Shown one piece after another: positions 1 through 12,828 of a DNA stretch of 64,000 nt. Source of the stretch: Leuctra nigra (Eukaryota; Arthropoda; Insecta; Plecoptera; Leuctridae); assembly GCA_934045905.1 (NCBI GenBank), contig OW203771.1, forward strand, positions 17,597,701 through 17,661,700. Direction: 5' to 3'. The position numbers were made by a program, and so were the translations under genes. The notes under the pieces were generated by a model that was given only the letters and a program-made list of their open reading frames with translations, did not search any database and was not told the origin of the DNA. The first letter of the stretch is position 1, and every line of letters starts with the position of its first letter.

Positions 1-1224
1 ATTGCTGTAAAGTGGACTATTAATTTATTATAATTCTACAGTGTTTGGATTTTATTTATTTGAAAGTTATAAAGTTACAAAAGTTTTCGTGTTGTGATAA
101 AAGCTGTTTATTTAGGTGTACGGCGATTTTCGACAACGGCGACTTATAAACGACTGTGCTGAAGAATATGTATTGTAGGACCTTAGAGGAATTAGTGGTT
201 CTAAGGTAGGACCAAGGAGGTTGTAGTTTAAATTCTTCGATCGTCCAATTAGGAACCTTCCCATCATTCGCCGCTCTTGGTAAACCACGAAAAACCTCCG
301 ACAGGAAGGAGAACAATTTCGGGAGACACTATCTAAGGAAGTAGGAAGTGAACGATATGATTCACAGTAAAAACCGCATACACATTCCTTATCAGAAGAA
401 GTCGTCACAATACTTATGAATGAATGTCGCAACTACTAATTATTGTCCTTGTATGTTGACTGATGGATCTACGAGGAAAACCAAACATAACCTACAATCA
501 GCTATGTATGAACCATGTGTCAACGCAGATCAACTAATAGTCTAATAATATACTATTTGAAGTGAAAGCCGCGTTCCAAAGTATTGTTTTAACCATGACA
601 AATTCCACGCGTCAATATAAATATCCAGGTTATAGATCGTAGTGAGTCCATGTGCATGGATGATTTGACTTTGAAAATGAACAACGGGACAAAAACTTAT
701 CCGCACATACCGGACGAAGACAATGTGGGGGGAGGTCAGAGAGCACAAATTCTCGTAAACAAATCTTATAAATCACGGGTTTTGGCATGAAAATAAATGT
801 GACATTTCCTAGCAAAGCAAGCCCCTTGATTTCTTTAAAAAAAATATATACCGGGTGGCGCAAAAAAATCACCCTGTTTGAGAGGTCACTATATCGAAAC
901 TATTATAGATAGGATTCTGAAATTTGTACACAAATTAGAAAACATACCAAAATTTAATATGTGCAAGTTTCAAAAACATTACTATTGTAGGAAAAAAGTT
1001 ACAGCTGTTAAAATTTGGTTGTCAAAAAATTGATTATACGGAGCTCAAATAGCGCGCGTCGAGAAAACTTCTAATGGCCGGGACGCTGTTTCTTCAAAAC
1101 TACGTACGATATCAAGCTGAAAATTTCAAATTATATTGAAAATATATTAAGATTGATTGTGTACAAATTTCAATCAATTTGAATGAACGGAACGAAAATT
1201 ATGGAATCTTGAAGTTGAGCGTAA
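1..1224. other. No gene seen; SINE fragment at its left
   Basis: A minus-strand SINE-body fragment (AGGAACCTTCCCATCATTCG and following) lies at about 238-312. Near 852 the words CCGGGTGGCGCAAAA look like a transposon edge. The short open frames lack any recognisable domain. Confidence 0.5.
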
Positions 1225-1575
1225 AGCCGCGTTTACAACAACTTAACGTTCGAAAATTAACGTTGCAAAATTAACGTAATTCCACTTTCGTTCACAACCA
1301 CTTCGGAAAAATAACACACACGTAAAACAAGATGGCGCCGGCCAGCGCGAACAGCTGTGAGTAAGATGTGAGAGAAGTGTCCGTGCGCATGCGCCACTTA
1401 ACGCACTTAACGTTCGACTTGAAAGTAGGAAGTTGGTCAACTTTGAGGTGAAATTGGCGTACGTTAATTTACCAAATTTCGTTGTGAACGAATCCATAAG
1501 TTTACATGGGCTTGAAAATTGAAATTGCGTTAATTTTCTTAATTTTCGAACGTTAATTTTGTTGTAAACGCGGCT
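1225..1575. mobile_element. MITE, 351 bp, TAA target duplication (PIF/Harbinger-like)
   Basis: The terminal inverted repeat is AGCCGCGTTTACAACAA at the left and its complement at the right, and TAA flanks both ends. Further inverted copies of CGTTAATTTTCGAACGTTAA make it partly foldback. No coding capacity. Confidence 0.75.
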
Positions 1576-1733
1576 TAAAGTTAGAATATGTAGATTATTT
1601 CTAAACTTTTATTATACACACGTTATAAAAGTGATTCGTTTCCCATTATTCTGATTATCCATTATTATCCAGTATCACTGAACCCGTAACTATTGGACTT
1701 GATCCTTAGACCACATTTAATATTCTATGCTTA

Positions 1734-2263
1734 AGCCTCATTTACACTGTTCAAGTTTGCTTTCAAGTCCTTGAATTCAAGCCCTTGAATTCAACCCTTG
1801 AATTCAACCACTTGAATGGGCATTTACACTGTTCAAGCTTCAAGTCGTAACATAACCTAAAATATTCACTTCTTGCAAAGAACATGTTATTAATATTGTG
1901 CTAGATTTTCGATGCCACATAGACACATATTGCATAATTAATGAAACAGTTGTCTCTCGTGACTATGACATATCGGTAACTAATTAATATTTGCTAGAAT
2001 ATGTTAAAATCTGGAATTGGCGGGAAAATCTTGAAAGATACTGGAGTGAGGGGCGGAGCCAGAGTTGTGGCGTGGGTTCTGATTGGTTCAAGTCGTTCAA
2101 GTCTTTCAAGTCTTCAAGGAAAATAGGACATGTTCTAAATAGGTTCAAGTCTTGAATTCAAGGGTTGAACGCTTCAAGTTATCCGTTTAGACTATTCAAG
2201 GGGTTGAATTCAAGGGTTGAATTCAAGGACTTGAAAGTAAACTTGAACAGTGTAAATCAGGCT
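1734..2263. mobile_element. MITE, 530 bp, TTA target duplication, with CTTGAATTCAAG palindrome arrays
   Basis: TIRs read AGCCTCATTTACACTGTTCA (left) and AGCCTGATTTACACTGTTCA (right, complement). TTA flanks both ends. Both subterminal zones carry repeated CTTGAATTCAAG-type palindromes. The 3-bp TTA duplication suggests PIF/Harbinger mobilisation. Confidence 0.75.
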
Positions 2264-2656
2264 TTAGACTTGATCAACATGCCTTCAGACACTCAATCTA
2301 TGCACCACGCATAATTCCCCACACCTTGTGAAACAACACGAAGCAATATAAAAATAGCTTGACCCTGTGACCCGTCAGCTCATGACTCTCTCATCGCGAT
2401 GACTCATACAGTGACGTCACAAGTCCATGACATCACAGCTGACGAAAGAGTTTCTCTAGGTCGCGCCGCTCTGTTCCGCTAAGTGGGTAAATGGCGCGCA
2501 CAGTCTGCACTTGCTGGGAGGCCCATGTTGCAGAGGTGCGGAGATTCCGAACGCAACATTCCAGACACATGTCGACTAGACTTGAGAGCGCATTCCATTC
2601 CCCCGAAAATAAAGGAAAATAATATATGAAAAGGGTGTGATTTACTATACGAGATA

Positions 2657-3039
2657 TAAGACGGCGAGTATAGTGAGTGTGACCTTGAAGGATATTTTAA
2701 TCGATTTTTATCAATTATCTTTTATCAATTATCTTTTTATCAATATATTTATTTATAAAATAAGGCTTTGGAAGAGTCTTTAGAACTGTTCAATGAAAAT
2801 AATTTCATACTTGGAATGGTTAATTAGTTTAATTTTGTCCTACAAATTTGTAAAAATATGTCAATAAACGTCTGTAGGACGAAATACAAATCCCATTCCA
2901 AACTATGCAATTATTTTCATTGAACTGTTCAGGACTCGTACAAAGCCTTCTTTTATTAACATTTACTTTGGTAAAAGATATTGATACAATTAGATTAAAA
3001 AACTCTTCAAGGCTACGCTCACTATACCCAGCCGTCTTA
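2657..3039. mobile_element. Snapback MITE, 383 bp (copy 1; copy 2 lies in PSMB5 intron 2)
   Basis: The ends TAAGACGGC and GCCGTCTTA are followed inward by inverted TAGTGAG, GACCTTGAAG, ATCGATTTTTATCA and GAACTGTTCAATGAAAAT, so almost the whole element folds back. The copy at 46111 shares the same order of blocks. Confidence 0.75.
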
Positions 3040-4324
3040 GAGCCAAAATGTAGCCTATAGCAGCTACTATGCCGTTGGTTTGTATAGGAAAAAATTAATT
3101 AAAATGTCGACAAAAACACTTTAATTTTTTAAAACTATGTGAAAAATGCGAATTCTGTGACTTCAGAAGGGACAAGACATATTATCTGTCCACTGAAAAA
3201 CTTATTTGCGTTTGTCTTACTTTGACACAAATTCCATAATATTATTGAGTCTCATTTTATAATTCCTTCGAGGTGAGAAACATCAGTCCAAAGGGGCGGG
3301 GCTTGAATCCACTCAGATCAGATGACAGAAATAAAAGCAATCACTTATTGATACTCGTCTTTTACGACCGATCGTATAAGCCGATTGGAGCCATCGCGCT
3401 TACAATCCAGCCGCGATCGATTGACAATATTTATAAATAACTCCATCACTTCTAAAAGTAGCTCTGCTAATGGCGAGTGAGTGGTCAGAGCCACGCATTG
3501 TGCAGTTCCTTTTCATCTCCAGATGATCGAAAGTGACTGATAGAAGTCACAAATTATCTCTTGGTTATAAATAGTCTCGCATCGGATGAATTCAGATGAT
3601 TTCACAAGGGGAAGCGAACAATACATTCAGGGTGGGAAAAGCAGAATACAAAAATTAGCAGGAAAATAATGTTCTGAGGAAAATATACGTTTTTGGGGGG
3701 GGGGAAGGGGGGGGGGGTACGCATTCGAAAATTAAATTTTGTATGACTTGACCATTATATTAATTAAAATGCATAAGATGAGCTTGTTTATGTGTTATCC
3801 ACAATATGATACTGTTATTTTGGACCGATTTAATTAGTTATTTTGGTTAATAACAAACGCATCATATCGAATTTAGACTGTAATTGTGATTGATTAGTTT
3901 GCTAATTACACAATTGTTTCTAAAAGAAAAGAAGAATTCAGTTTGTAGTTACAAATAATAATTATTGGAACATAGTCTATTTTTCACATAATAATGTTCT
4001 TATCCATCCCGACGCGTCATGATTCATAACTACCCACAACCTGTACATTGCGGCGCACTTCAGCAGTCAGAACATAATAAATCAATCGGGTATTCCAATC
4101 AGCTGTCTTGTCTACTCGATCCTTGGCATTCGAATGACAGCAACTCCCGCGAATCAATCTACCCGGCACTGGAATCACGTCGGTGTGGCTTGGGGAGGAT
4201 CATAACGTGTCACCTACTTCTATTTGCATTCAAACGTTCAAACAAACCGAGCAAACAAGTCGAAACGGAATGGCAAATATCCACAATCATGGAAACACAC
4301 GAAATCACTGCAAATCCATCCAAT
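3040..4324. other. No gene seen
   Basis: AT-rich unassigned DNA with a broken poly-G run near 3695-3717. One open frame (4019-4360) runs into the next MITE and has no recognisable domain. Confidence 0.45.
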
Positions 4325-4539
4325 GTACATCCAACAAATCATAAAACGGTATTTGAATGAAACAGATTGTCTGCTGGTCAGGTTCCTTGACACTCAATCC
4401 TTGTTATTATCAATGAAATCAGAACTCACCTACTAGAGGTTGATAACGTGTTAGCATAGACTTCATCGGATGATGCCATCACATTATTTTCAGACAATCC
4501 ATTCCTTTCAAATACCGTTTTATGATTTGTTGAGTGTAC
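4325..4539. mobile_element. Core-sharing MITE family, copy with CAACAAATCATAAAACGG ends
   Basis: 215 bp, with TIR GTACATCCAACAAATCATAA matched by its complement at the right end. The interior has the family core: TGCTGGTCAGG, TTGTTATTATCAATGAAAT, CACCTACTAGAGG and GACTTCATCGGATGATG. The GTAC/GTAC edges suggest TA insertion. Confidence 0.75.
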
Positions 4540-6451
4540 TTTTCGATCACATTTACGAACTTGCACTAGGAAATGTCCCTAAATACACGGTATTTGAAAC
4601 AAATTGTCAAACGGTTAAAAATCGTTAAAAATCGCAACCGTAGCCTACACTTGGTCAGCGGGGGGAGAGGGGAGGGGTCACGCCCGTCCCGTAAAAAATA
4701 CAAAAAGATGATTGATGCTATAATGTATAATTGCGGAAGAAGGTAGCGACATATCTTTTTGCGTATTAATTGCAGGTCGTTTAATTTATTCTCTTCTGCT
4801 GGAATTTCAATGGCGACAGCCATCATGTATCATGTATCATTATCATGTATCATGTATAAGATTGGTTATCTCATGCCAATGACATAATGGCTTTTAGAGG
4901 TCTTCTTCAGACTCATACATTCCATTTCATAGCTAACATTCGTAATGTCTTATTTAGTAATGACCTTGATATGCTTGTGACAAGGTTCATTGTTGACAGA
5001 ATAGCTGTCATGTCTGTATAGCATACTAAGAATGATTGTTTTACCAATGGTTTTACTAAAATCTCGTAATGTCTGCCCTCATAAGGGAATTTTCAGTTTA
5101 TTTTGCATTGGTGATGTAAAACGAAAGAAAAAGCTCTTGCAAGCTATGAATTGCAATTACTTTCTTTACATGCCGAGTCCATTCGTATCGCTTGCGGGCA
5201 AGTACTCTGTGATAAGCAAGGCCGAGCAAGAATTTTACTTGCGCAGAAGAAGAGTTTGCGATTTGGTGACAAAGATAACCGTACATCTAGCTAGACCAAT
5301 TAAATCCTTGCTATTAATACGGACGGGCTTCGAAAAAGTGTCCAGACAGCGAAGAAACGAATTCAGAAGAGAAACGGCCCTTTTTAGAAACTGATGGGAC
5401 CTGTTATTATAGTTTTGAAGCTTCATACCGATCTAATTTGGCACAATTATCAATCTCTAAAAACTTTCTCATTTTTAATTTTATATATGGTATTTGTGCA
5501 AATTAAAAATCATCCAGTGTATACCTGAATAACACGGTAATAACTAATACAGTATTATAATAGCAAAACCGGTCAGAGCCGTTGTCCTTTGGAAATCCAG
5601 TCCTTCGGAGCCATATTCTATACATTTATTTCTGAAAAAAGGGGCGCTTTTCACAATTGATACAAGTGAAACCAGAGTAAAAGGGCTTCTAAAATATGAC
5701 AACCAAACGTTTCGGATGCCCCCCCCCCCCCCCTGTGTACAAAGATAATGCGCATTGTGCAATTAACTTGCGCCCCAAGATGTTATTATTATAGAGATCC
5801 CGCCATCCAAGCCTCTCTAATCAAGCTCTAATCATACTTACATTTCAACTAGCACCAAAACAACGTACTGATCCTGAACACAGCACAAACCACTGACAAC
5901 CACACTGTATTCTATGCGAGGATGCACTGCACGGCGAGATATATTCACTGAAACAGGTATTCAGCAAGCGGTCAGCCTTGCATTTCTGATGGCGCGCCTA
6001 GAAACCGATGCAACGAGGCGACGCACTGTCCGGCTACTAAATGCAAATGTATGTACATAAACCGAGGAAGGAATCACATGTTGGTCTGTTGAGAGAGGGA
6101 AATGATTCATATAGCTGTGACCGATGATCGCGATTCCAAGAAACTACTCCCGTATGTTGGCGAAACGTCAGAGCCGGTGCCAGATATTAGGAAGTGATTT
6201 CGTATGGATATGGATATTGTATGGATATTGAGCATTACGATGGAGAAATAGTTTAATTGTTCCTAGAAATGTATGTCTTGTGAATCAGTTACATTGCTGA
6301 AGCTCACTTCCAATGACATATGATCGTCATAGGGACGCAGTGGAGCCAAAGCGGTGCCCGGATCGTTTTTGGGAATATTGGATTTTTGTATGTAAAATTT
6401 GCAAATAAATTGCATATCAAATTTTGTTTGAAATTGGCAAAATTTAAAAAC
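4540..6451. other. No gene seen
   Basis: Unassigned AT-rich DNA. It contains a TATCATGTATCAT microrepeat near 4830 and a 15-C run at 5719-5733. The open frame at 5032-5394 has no recognisable domain and AT-biased composition like its surroundings. Confidence 0.45.
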
Positions 6452-6667
6452 GTACACTCGGCCAAACAAAACTTGAACGTTGACCAAATTTGAATGACTG
6501 CTGGTCATGTCCCATAACCATCAAAGCTTGTTATTATCATTGAAATGTGAGGTCACCTACTAGAGTGAGACAATGAGATCGCTTAGACTGACTTCTGATG
6601 GTGCGATCTTACATTTATCAGCCTATCAGATTTATTGAACGTTCAAGTTTTGTTTGGCCAAGTGTAC
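6452..6667. mobile_element. Core-sharing MITE family, copy with CGGCCAAACAAAA ends
   Basis: 216 bp, with TIR GTACACTCGGCCAAACAAAA and its near complement ending AAGTGTAC. The interior again has TGCTGGTCA, TTGTTATTATCATTGAAAT and CACCTACTAGAGTGAGACAA. Confidence 0.8.
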
Positions 6668-7463
6668 CTTCTGATGAATAATAATCTGAAATTAAAATGT
6701 ACCTACGTTGTTCCAGCAATTGCTAACAAACGTTATTTACTAAAACAGAATTCATGCTGAGGCCAATTTAGTGTCCAAAATTCAGATCGATTGGGTGAAA
6801 CGGTTTAACCTGGGCAATTGCCTACAAAAACACGGACAGACATACAAAAATGCACTACCTCTATAGAGGTAATTTTCTAGAATATCAGTATTGTAAATTC
6901 GACTTAAACTCGCAGTGTTTCATAACCACTTTTAAAACTGCATATTGATGTTGCGGTTCAAAATACACACAACTAAAGGATTTCAACGCCGGCTTGAATT
7001 CTTCTGCTGCTGTCTACAAAATCCTCTCCACCCGGCACACAAACACACCTTCAACCGTAACGATCCAACTACACAATGATAACATATAAAACTCAACACT
7101 GCCTAATCTTGCATCCAGCCAGGGAAGTAATATATTACACAATCCACTCACGTGATAATTATCTGTATGCTGTCCATTGTAAAACCCAGCGAAGACTAAA
7201 GGTGAAAACAGGCATTTTCCTACAGGGAGCATTATCGGAGTTGTCGAGGAATAACTGTACTTCGTAATATACGACCATGTCTAAATATTACGGGCGATAT
7301 GCTTGTTACAACGGTATAATTATTAGTTGACGTTTAGCGTAGCGTAGATAGGTAATGTAGTATTGTAATCAGTGATGATTTCAGACATTTTATTCCGGGG
7401 GGGGGGGGGGGGGGGGAATGAAAAACTGGGGTGCAAAGTTTAATCTGGAGAAGGGGGTGGGTG

Positions 7464-8923
7464 CCCTGCTGAAAATTCTTGCCAAGATCTTGCAAGATCT
7501 TGCAAGATCTTGCTAAGATCTTGTATTAACCAAGATCTTGCCAAGATCTTGCTAAGATCTTATCAAGATCTTGGATTTACCAAGATCTTGACAAGATCTT
7601 GGTAAGGTCTTTGCAAGATCTTGTATTAAACAAGATCTTGCTAAGATCTTACCAAGATCTTGGTAATATCTTGATAAGATCTTATCAAGATCTTGACAAG
7701 ACCTAATCAAGATCTTGCTAAGATCTTACCAAGATCTTGCCAAGATCTTGCCAAGATCTTACCAAGATTTTTTCAAGATCTTGCTAAGGCCCTTAGGAAA
7801 ATTTCCTATAGTATATTTTGAAGTAGGTATTCCAAAGTATTATGTAATAACGTGTAGTAAACTATAGTATGTGCTATAGTACTTAAAGTACATGCAAAAA
7901 CTTACTCCATAATACCATAGATTACTGAAGTAAATTCTACAGTATCGGTGGTAAACTAAAGTATAAACTACAGTATTTTTACTACCGCTGAAATAGACTG
8001 TTTTTTACTCTGGAGTAAATATACTTGACCTACTGTAGTAATTGTTGATAAATAAATAATAATAATAATTCTAAGTATGTACTATAGTGTTTTTACTACT
8101 TGCGATATATACTGCAGTTTTCTATAGTAAAGTTATAGGGAACGTACTTCACTGTAGTAATTCGAAGTATGTAGCTAGAGTACTTTGACTACAGACAGAA
8201 TAAGTTTGCTATAGTAAGTTCTATAGGTAGTATATATACTTCATTGAAAATCTATAGTATCTCATCTGTAGTAAAGAAAAGTGTAATCTACAGTATGTTT
8301 ACTATAGCCGATTTATATTGTAGTTTAGTAAATTCTGAAGTATCTTACATTGACTTTTTACTACAGTATTTGTAGTAGTAAGGTATATAAACTACAGAAT
8401 TTTTACTTCATTGACTTAGAAAATTTGCACCACATCACCTAGTAAAATAAACTATAGTAATTATACTACAGAGCGTGAGCTGATATATTTTATGGGGAAA
8501 TATCACAGATCAATTTACTTTATAAATAAATCTTAATATTTATCGTTTCTCCTATTTTATCATGTTAATAACATTATAATGATCCACTAAATAATATAAA
8601 TATGTTCACTTAAATATGAAAACTCAATATGATCACTATTAGCGCAGCCAAGTCTTGTCTGCACCGGTGGCCTACTCGGTAAGACGCTCGACTACGGACC
8701 ACGAGATCGCAGGTTCAAAACACGGCGGTTCCACGGGATTTTATAATTGAAATGTGTAATCAAACCTTGTCCAATACTTCAGAAGAGGTTTCCCGAATGC
8801 AAATGAGTATTCATAAATATAGAAAATTTTATTTTTTTATGAAATTTTAACGTTTTTTTGGCAGCAAAATGTACAAGATCTTGCAAGATCTTAGCAAGAA
8901 CTTGCTAAGATTTTTCAGCAGGG
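7464..8923. mobile_element. Nested element with CAAGATCTTG and TACTATAGTA palindrome arrays
   Basis: TIRs are CCCTGCTGAAAA at the left and its complement at the right. From 7475 to 7790 CAAGATCTTG-type palindromes recur about every 10-25 bp; 8874-8910 has the matching right-hand copies. Between 7805 and 8475 a different word, TACTATAGTA/TACTACAGTA, recurs. A tRNA-like promoter region lies at about 8663-8735. A related element is at 61903-62702. Confidence 0.7.
8663..8735 (+). other. tRNA-derived (SINE-like) sequence inside the nested element
   Basis: GGTGGCCTACTCGGTAAGAC resembles an A box, and GCAGGTTCAAAACAC a decayed B box, about 45 nt apart. This looks like a degenerate tRNA-derived head, not a functional tRNA. 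Confidence 0.4.
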
Positions 8924-9286
8924 TGTAACCAAACGTGGTCCGCGTAGGAACTACTTTCATCAAGGGGGGGGGGGGGGGAGGGGGGGATTGCGACACCCAG
9001 AAGGGGGATCTGGGGGGCAAAGCCCCCCAGCCATAGCTAGCCCCGCAGGGCATTTTTTTGAATAACCATTTTAAAATCGGTTCTGGGATGCTAAACTTCT
9101 CAAATTACATCAAATAGGTCCCTATTTTTCGTTTTAATGAAAACATAATTTAAGAAATTTGTTTCTATAGATTGTTTTGTCTCTGGGCTCGGGGGGAGGG
9201 GGATAAGTAACTTCTCGGGGGGAGGGGGGGGGGGGGGGACTCAGCCCCTCCCCCGAGACATGCCTGAAATCATCACTGATTGTAAT

Positions 9287-12029
9287 AGGATCTATTCTCC
9301 CTTTGTCAGATATGCATTAATTAATATTAATTTAATTATTGATATATTGTAATGGTGAGTAGGTATATCGATCAGTCTCACTATTTCCGACCTATTTCAC
9401 ACTGATTGATCAAGACATTTTCGACACCTAAACACACACAAAAATATACTTGGCGCCATATTTTGTTTGTTTTATTCCAATACATCTGAGCATACAAATA
9501 AAACGATAAAGATATAAACCTATAAACTACAGCTGTGTCAGTAATCAGTATTCATAACATTTTCAACTAATATGATTGAGAGAACATGAAGCTTGTCTGC
9601 ACGTTTTTCAAAATAATTTTCGAACTAATCCATCTTGCGGACCTACTAGGACAGCGCAATTCGGCTAGACATCCGTAGATACTTCCCACAATTATCTATA
9701 GGTACACTTTTGATTTCAAATTCCCTATAATTACCTACTACGTGTGAATGAATGAATCGCAAAGTTCCCCGACGTTTTCAAACAAACCTTAACCTAACCC
9801 AACCGCAACTGTCATAACGGCAAATTGTTATTGCGGCGTAAAACAACAGTCCAACAGACTCGAACTCGGGTCCTCCAAAGGAATGAGCAAAGTGCCAACA
9901 CATTTGAGAGGACGTAAACACAAATAACAGCAAGTCTGCGCAATCATCGCTATTTCAGTCGACAATATGCGCACAGCATGTTCGTTTCACAATTCAGGGC
10001 GACTTGGTCATGTGCTTGGCGTATCAGAGGGGCCCGCCCCCTAAATCATAACAACCAAATAAAATATGGCCCCGCGTCCGTTCTTTCCGATCGTTGTTTA
10101 CCTAGCAGCGAGGAACAAACGATGGGAAGGTGCCCTAAAAATTAAAATTAAAAAAATATTATTTTGGAAATATTTAAATTGAACCTAGATTTTTTTTCTG
10201 TAAAACTTCGAGTTACGATTCACGCTTGCACCACAACGAATGAAAGGCCTTGCATATAATCTTCTTTGGGGTCCCTAATTATAGTAATGTTTAATCCCCC
10301 CTCTTCCCCAAGGGATTAATTCCCCAATACGCCACTGATAAAAGAACCACAAAAGTCAAGGTCATTCGAAAAGTTCTAATAATAGACGCACGCGAATAAG
10401 AAAGAACGCAACATTGTACTCGTCATTACACAATTATAAATAAATTACATATCAACAGGTGAAAATAAACCTACAGTCAGCTGTATTTTTATCATCAATG
10501 GCAGGTGTTCATTCGCTATAGGCCAATGTGTACCTGCCAACTAAATTCATGCCGTGATATCGTCCATAGCAAAGATTATCCATAGCAAAAGTAGTTTATT
10601 TAGGCAGTTTGAACCGTTTGAAGATACCATCGAGCTTGTAATACGCTGTAAAAATTATGACAGCTGTTGCAGTCAAATGCCAAGCGGAAGATTTAGCGAA
10701 AATGTGTAATGCAGGAAACATTTATAGTCTATTTTAGTAAGGTACCTATCCAACGTGAGATCTAACGTTTTTTTTTAAGGTTTGGCACCAAACTTAATCG
10801 CTCTTCTCCCTAGTTTGGTATCGAGCAATTGGACTGAAGAGCCCGAATTATGTGACTTGCCGAATTTATACGCGTATCGGCAGCTAGGTCATTCAGGTCC
10901 AACAGTGATATAGCGAGATGATTATGAAGAATTTCTGCTATGAGATGGCATAACAAATTGATATTGAAATAAGAAGGACGAAGAGTTTCTATTAGTAAGA
11001 AATTGTACCACTCTTCCTCTCGACTGAGGAGAACGATGAAAAAGGCTCAATCAGGAAGGACGACTGAGGAAATATAACTGCGTATACCGCTATTTCGTAG
11101 TGACAAGAACGATTTGATATTTTTGGAACTTTTATATTTACGTGAATGGACTTCTTACCGTTTATACATATCCCAGCTTCTCTAAAAACCAGCTCCAATC
11201 AATTCACAGTCAATTGATGATAAGCAAACACCGCAAAAACTCATTCTAAATGAACCACAACACGTTTAGTGCAATCATAATAACACGCTTTCAGATTTGA
11301 CTTGCTTATACAATACACTTCAACACTGTTTAGTATCACAACGGATCTTCGTAAATAAATCGCACGAATACATTTGAATTCGTTCCAAATCTTGTATATA
11401 GATTTCCTAAATCCTGAAATCCAATGCGTCGACGTAAACTGTCAGTCACTGTAAATAGCTGGGAATGAAGAAATAAATCCACTAATGTCCGGAGCGAGAT
11501 AATATGCGTATACTCGCATGTGCGCAATGTAATGTAACTAGCTAGAAGGCTGTGGCCGGCGAGCAACCGGCGAACACAACTGGCTGCGTTCCAAAACTAA
11601 CCTTACAGAATTGAACACAAGACGTAGGCACTTGTTGTCAAACAAACTTATCACACCGACGACACAAGGTCACAGTTGTGATATCAACACTGTCCATCAT
11701 TGTGAGTAGAGGTCGTTGGTTCGAACCTTGGGAGCCGCCCCCTCAGCGGACTGAATGTATGAGTCATGAATATAGATAGCATCACATCACCATTTTCAAC
11801 AACCTGCTAATAACATTATAGTTCATTGAACAACAAATGTATGAATAGTTTGTTTTATGGATCATTTGTTGCATAGTTATGACTTTTAGACGTAGGTAGA
11901 CGTATTTCTTGACGTAATGTACTGTCAAGAAAATTGCAATTTTATGAACAATAGGTTGCCAAATATGGGGAGAAAAAGTAATTGTGCAAGTTTGGGGAGT
12001 ATTTTAATTGTGAACTAAAGACTAAAAAG
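9287..12029. other. No gene seen; transposon end at 10337
   Basis: Unassigned DNA. CAGTGGCGTATTGGGGAATT on the minus strand, ending at 10337, looks like a hAT-type terminus with adjacent C/G runs. AGAAGGCTGTGG near 11544 resembles the promoter word seen upstream of the two genes. A SINE-like B-box region lies near 11710-11745. Confidence 0.4.
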
Positions 12030-12200
12030 GTGCATCAGGGCATGGCGAACCTAGGAGACCCGTATTCGATTCCGGATTAACTTTCGAGGTTTCTTCGTTG
12101 TCGAGACAAATGTTTCCCTACTAATAGGCCACGACTGCGTTCTTCCTTCAGTCAATCATAACTCATAATCAATCTGTCGTGGCCATTAGCTCAAATAAAC
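12030..12200 (+). mobile_element. tRNA-derived SINE copy
   Basis: It has a decayed B box (GTATTCGATTCCGG) and the family body words CCCTACTAATAGGCCACGAC and GGCCATTAGC. The body matches the copy at 20688-20970. Confidence 0.65.
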
Positions 12201-12685
12201 AAAAATATCGGCACTCTTGGACAATATCAAAGATTCACAATCATTGTTAGAGCATGGAGTTATAATTTTGTTATTATACCTCCATGGTTAGAGTAAGGAA
12301 ATCAATTCCTTATTTCATAAATTGCAACTGTTGAGAAAGCGTAATATATCATGCAAGGTCAATGAAGCCACACATCACAATAAGAGTGCTTATAATCAAA
12401 TGGACGTTTCCAGTAATCTGAGGTCATATTGAAATCGATGTCATTGTATGAAAATAATACTAATGCATACATCGTCTTGACTTTGAACCATCGAGTGTTG
12501 AAATAATGGCAATGAGTCAATTACTGGTCAATCGACCATGAATCAAAGTTATATATGAGACATTACGTAAGAACCGAGAAGTCATCCGACCTAATGCCTT
12601 TGTCATTGAAACAAATCGAGATTGCGCAAGCGATGTTTGAGAGCGAAACTGCTCAGTAGCCTCGTGATCAAAAGGATGCCCTGGA

Positions 12686-12828
12686 CTGGAAGCGGATCCA
12701 CAAAGAGAGATTCTACAGAATCCCAGAGATTTTGTTTGAGATTTCGTTTAAAGTCTGGGTTATTAAACAAAATCAAAATCAAAATCTCTAAGATTCTGTA
12801 GAATCTCTGTTTGTGGATCCCCTTCCAG
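12686..12828. mobile_element. Short hairpin MITE, 143 bp
   Basis: The end CTGGAAGCGGATCCACAAA is inverted at the right as TTTGTGGATCCCCTTCCAG, followed inward by paired GAGATTCTACAGAATC. No coding capacity. Confidence 0.65.

Larger units (their letters stand above)
7369..9278. mobile_element. hAT-type non-autonomous element, 1.91 kb, perfect 8-bp target duplication
   Basis: The ends CAGTGATGATTTCAG and its complement are flanked on both sides by ATTGTAAT (7361-7368 and 9279-9286). The CAGNG start and 8-bp duplication are hallmarks of the hAT superfamily. Long G runs lie just inside both ends. A second element is nested at 7464-8923. No transposase reading frame was seen. Confidence 0.85.

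Noticed and set aside
4019..4360. 113-aa open frame
   Set aside because: It runs into the MITE at 4325 and has no domain or coding-like composition.
5032..5394. 120-aa open frame
   Set aside because: No recognisable domain, AT-biased like the neighbours, and no splice-linked exons found.
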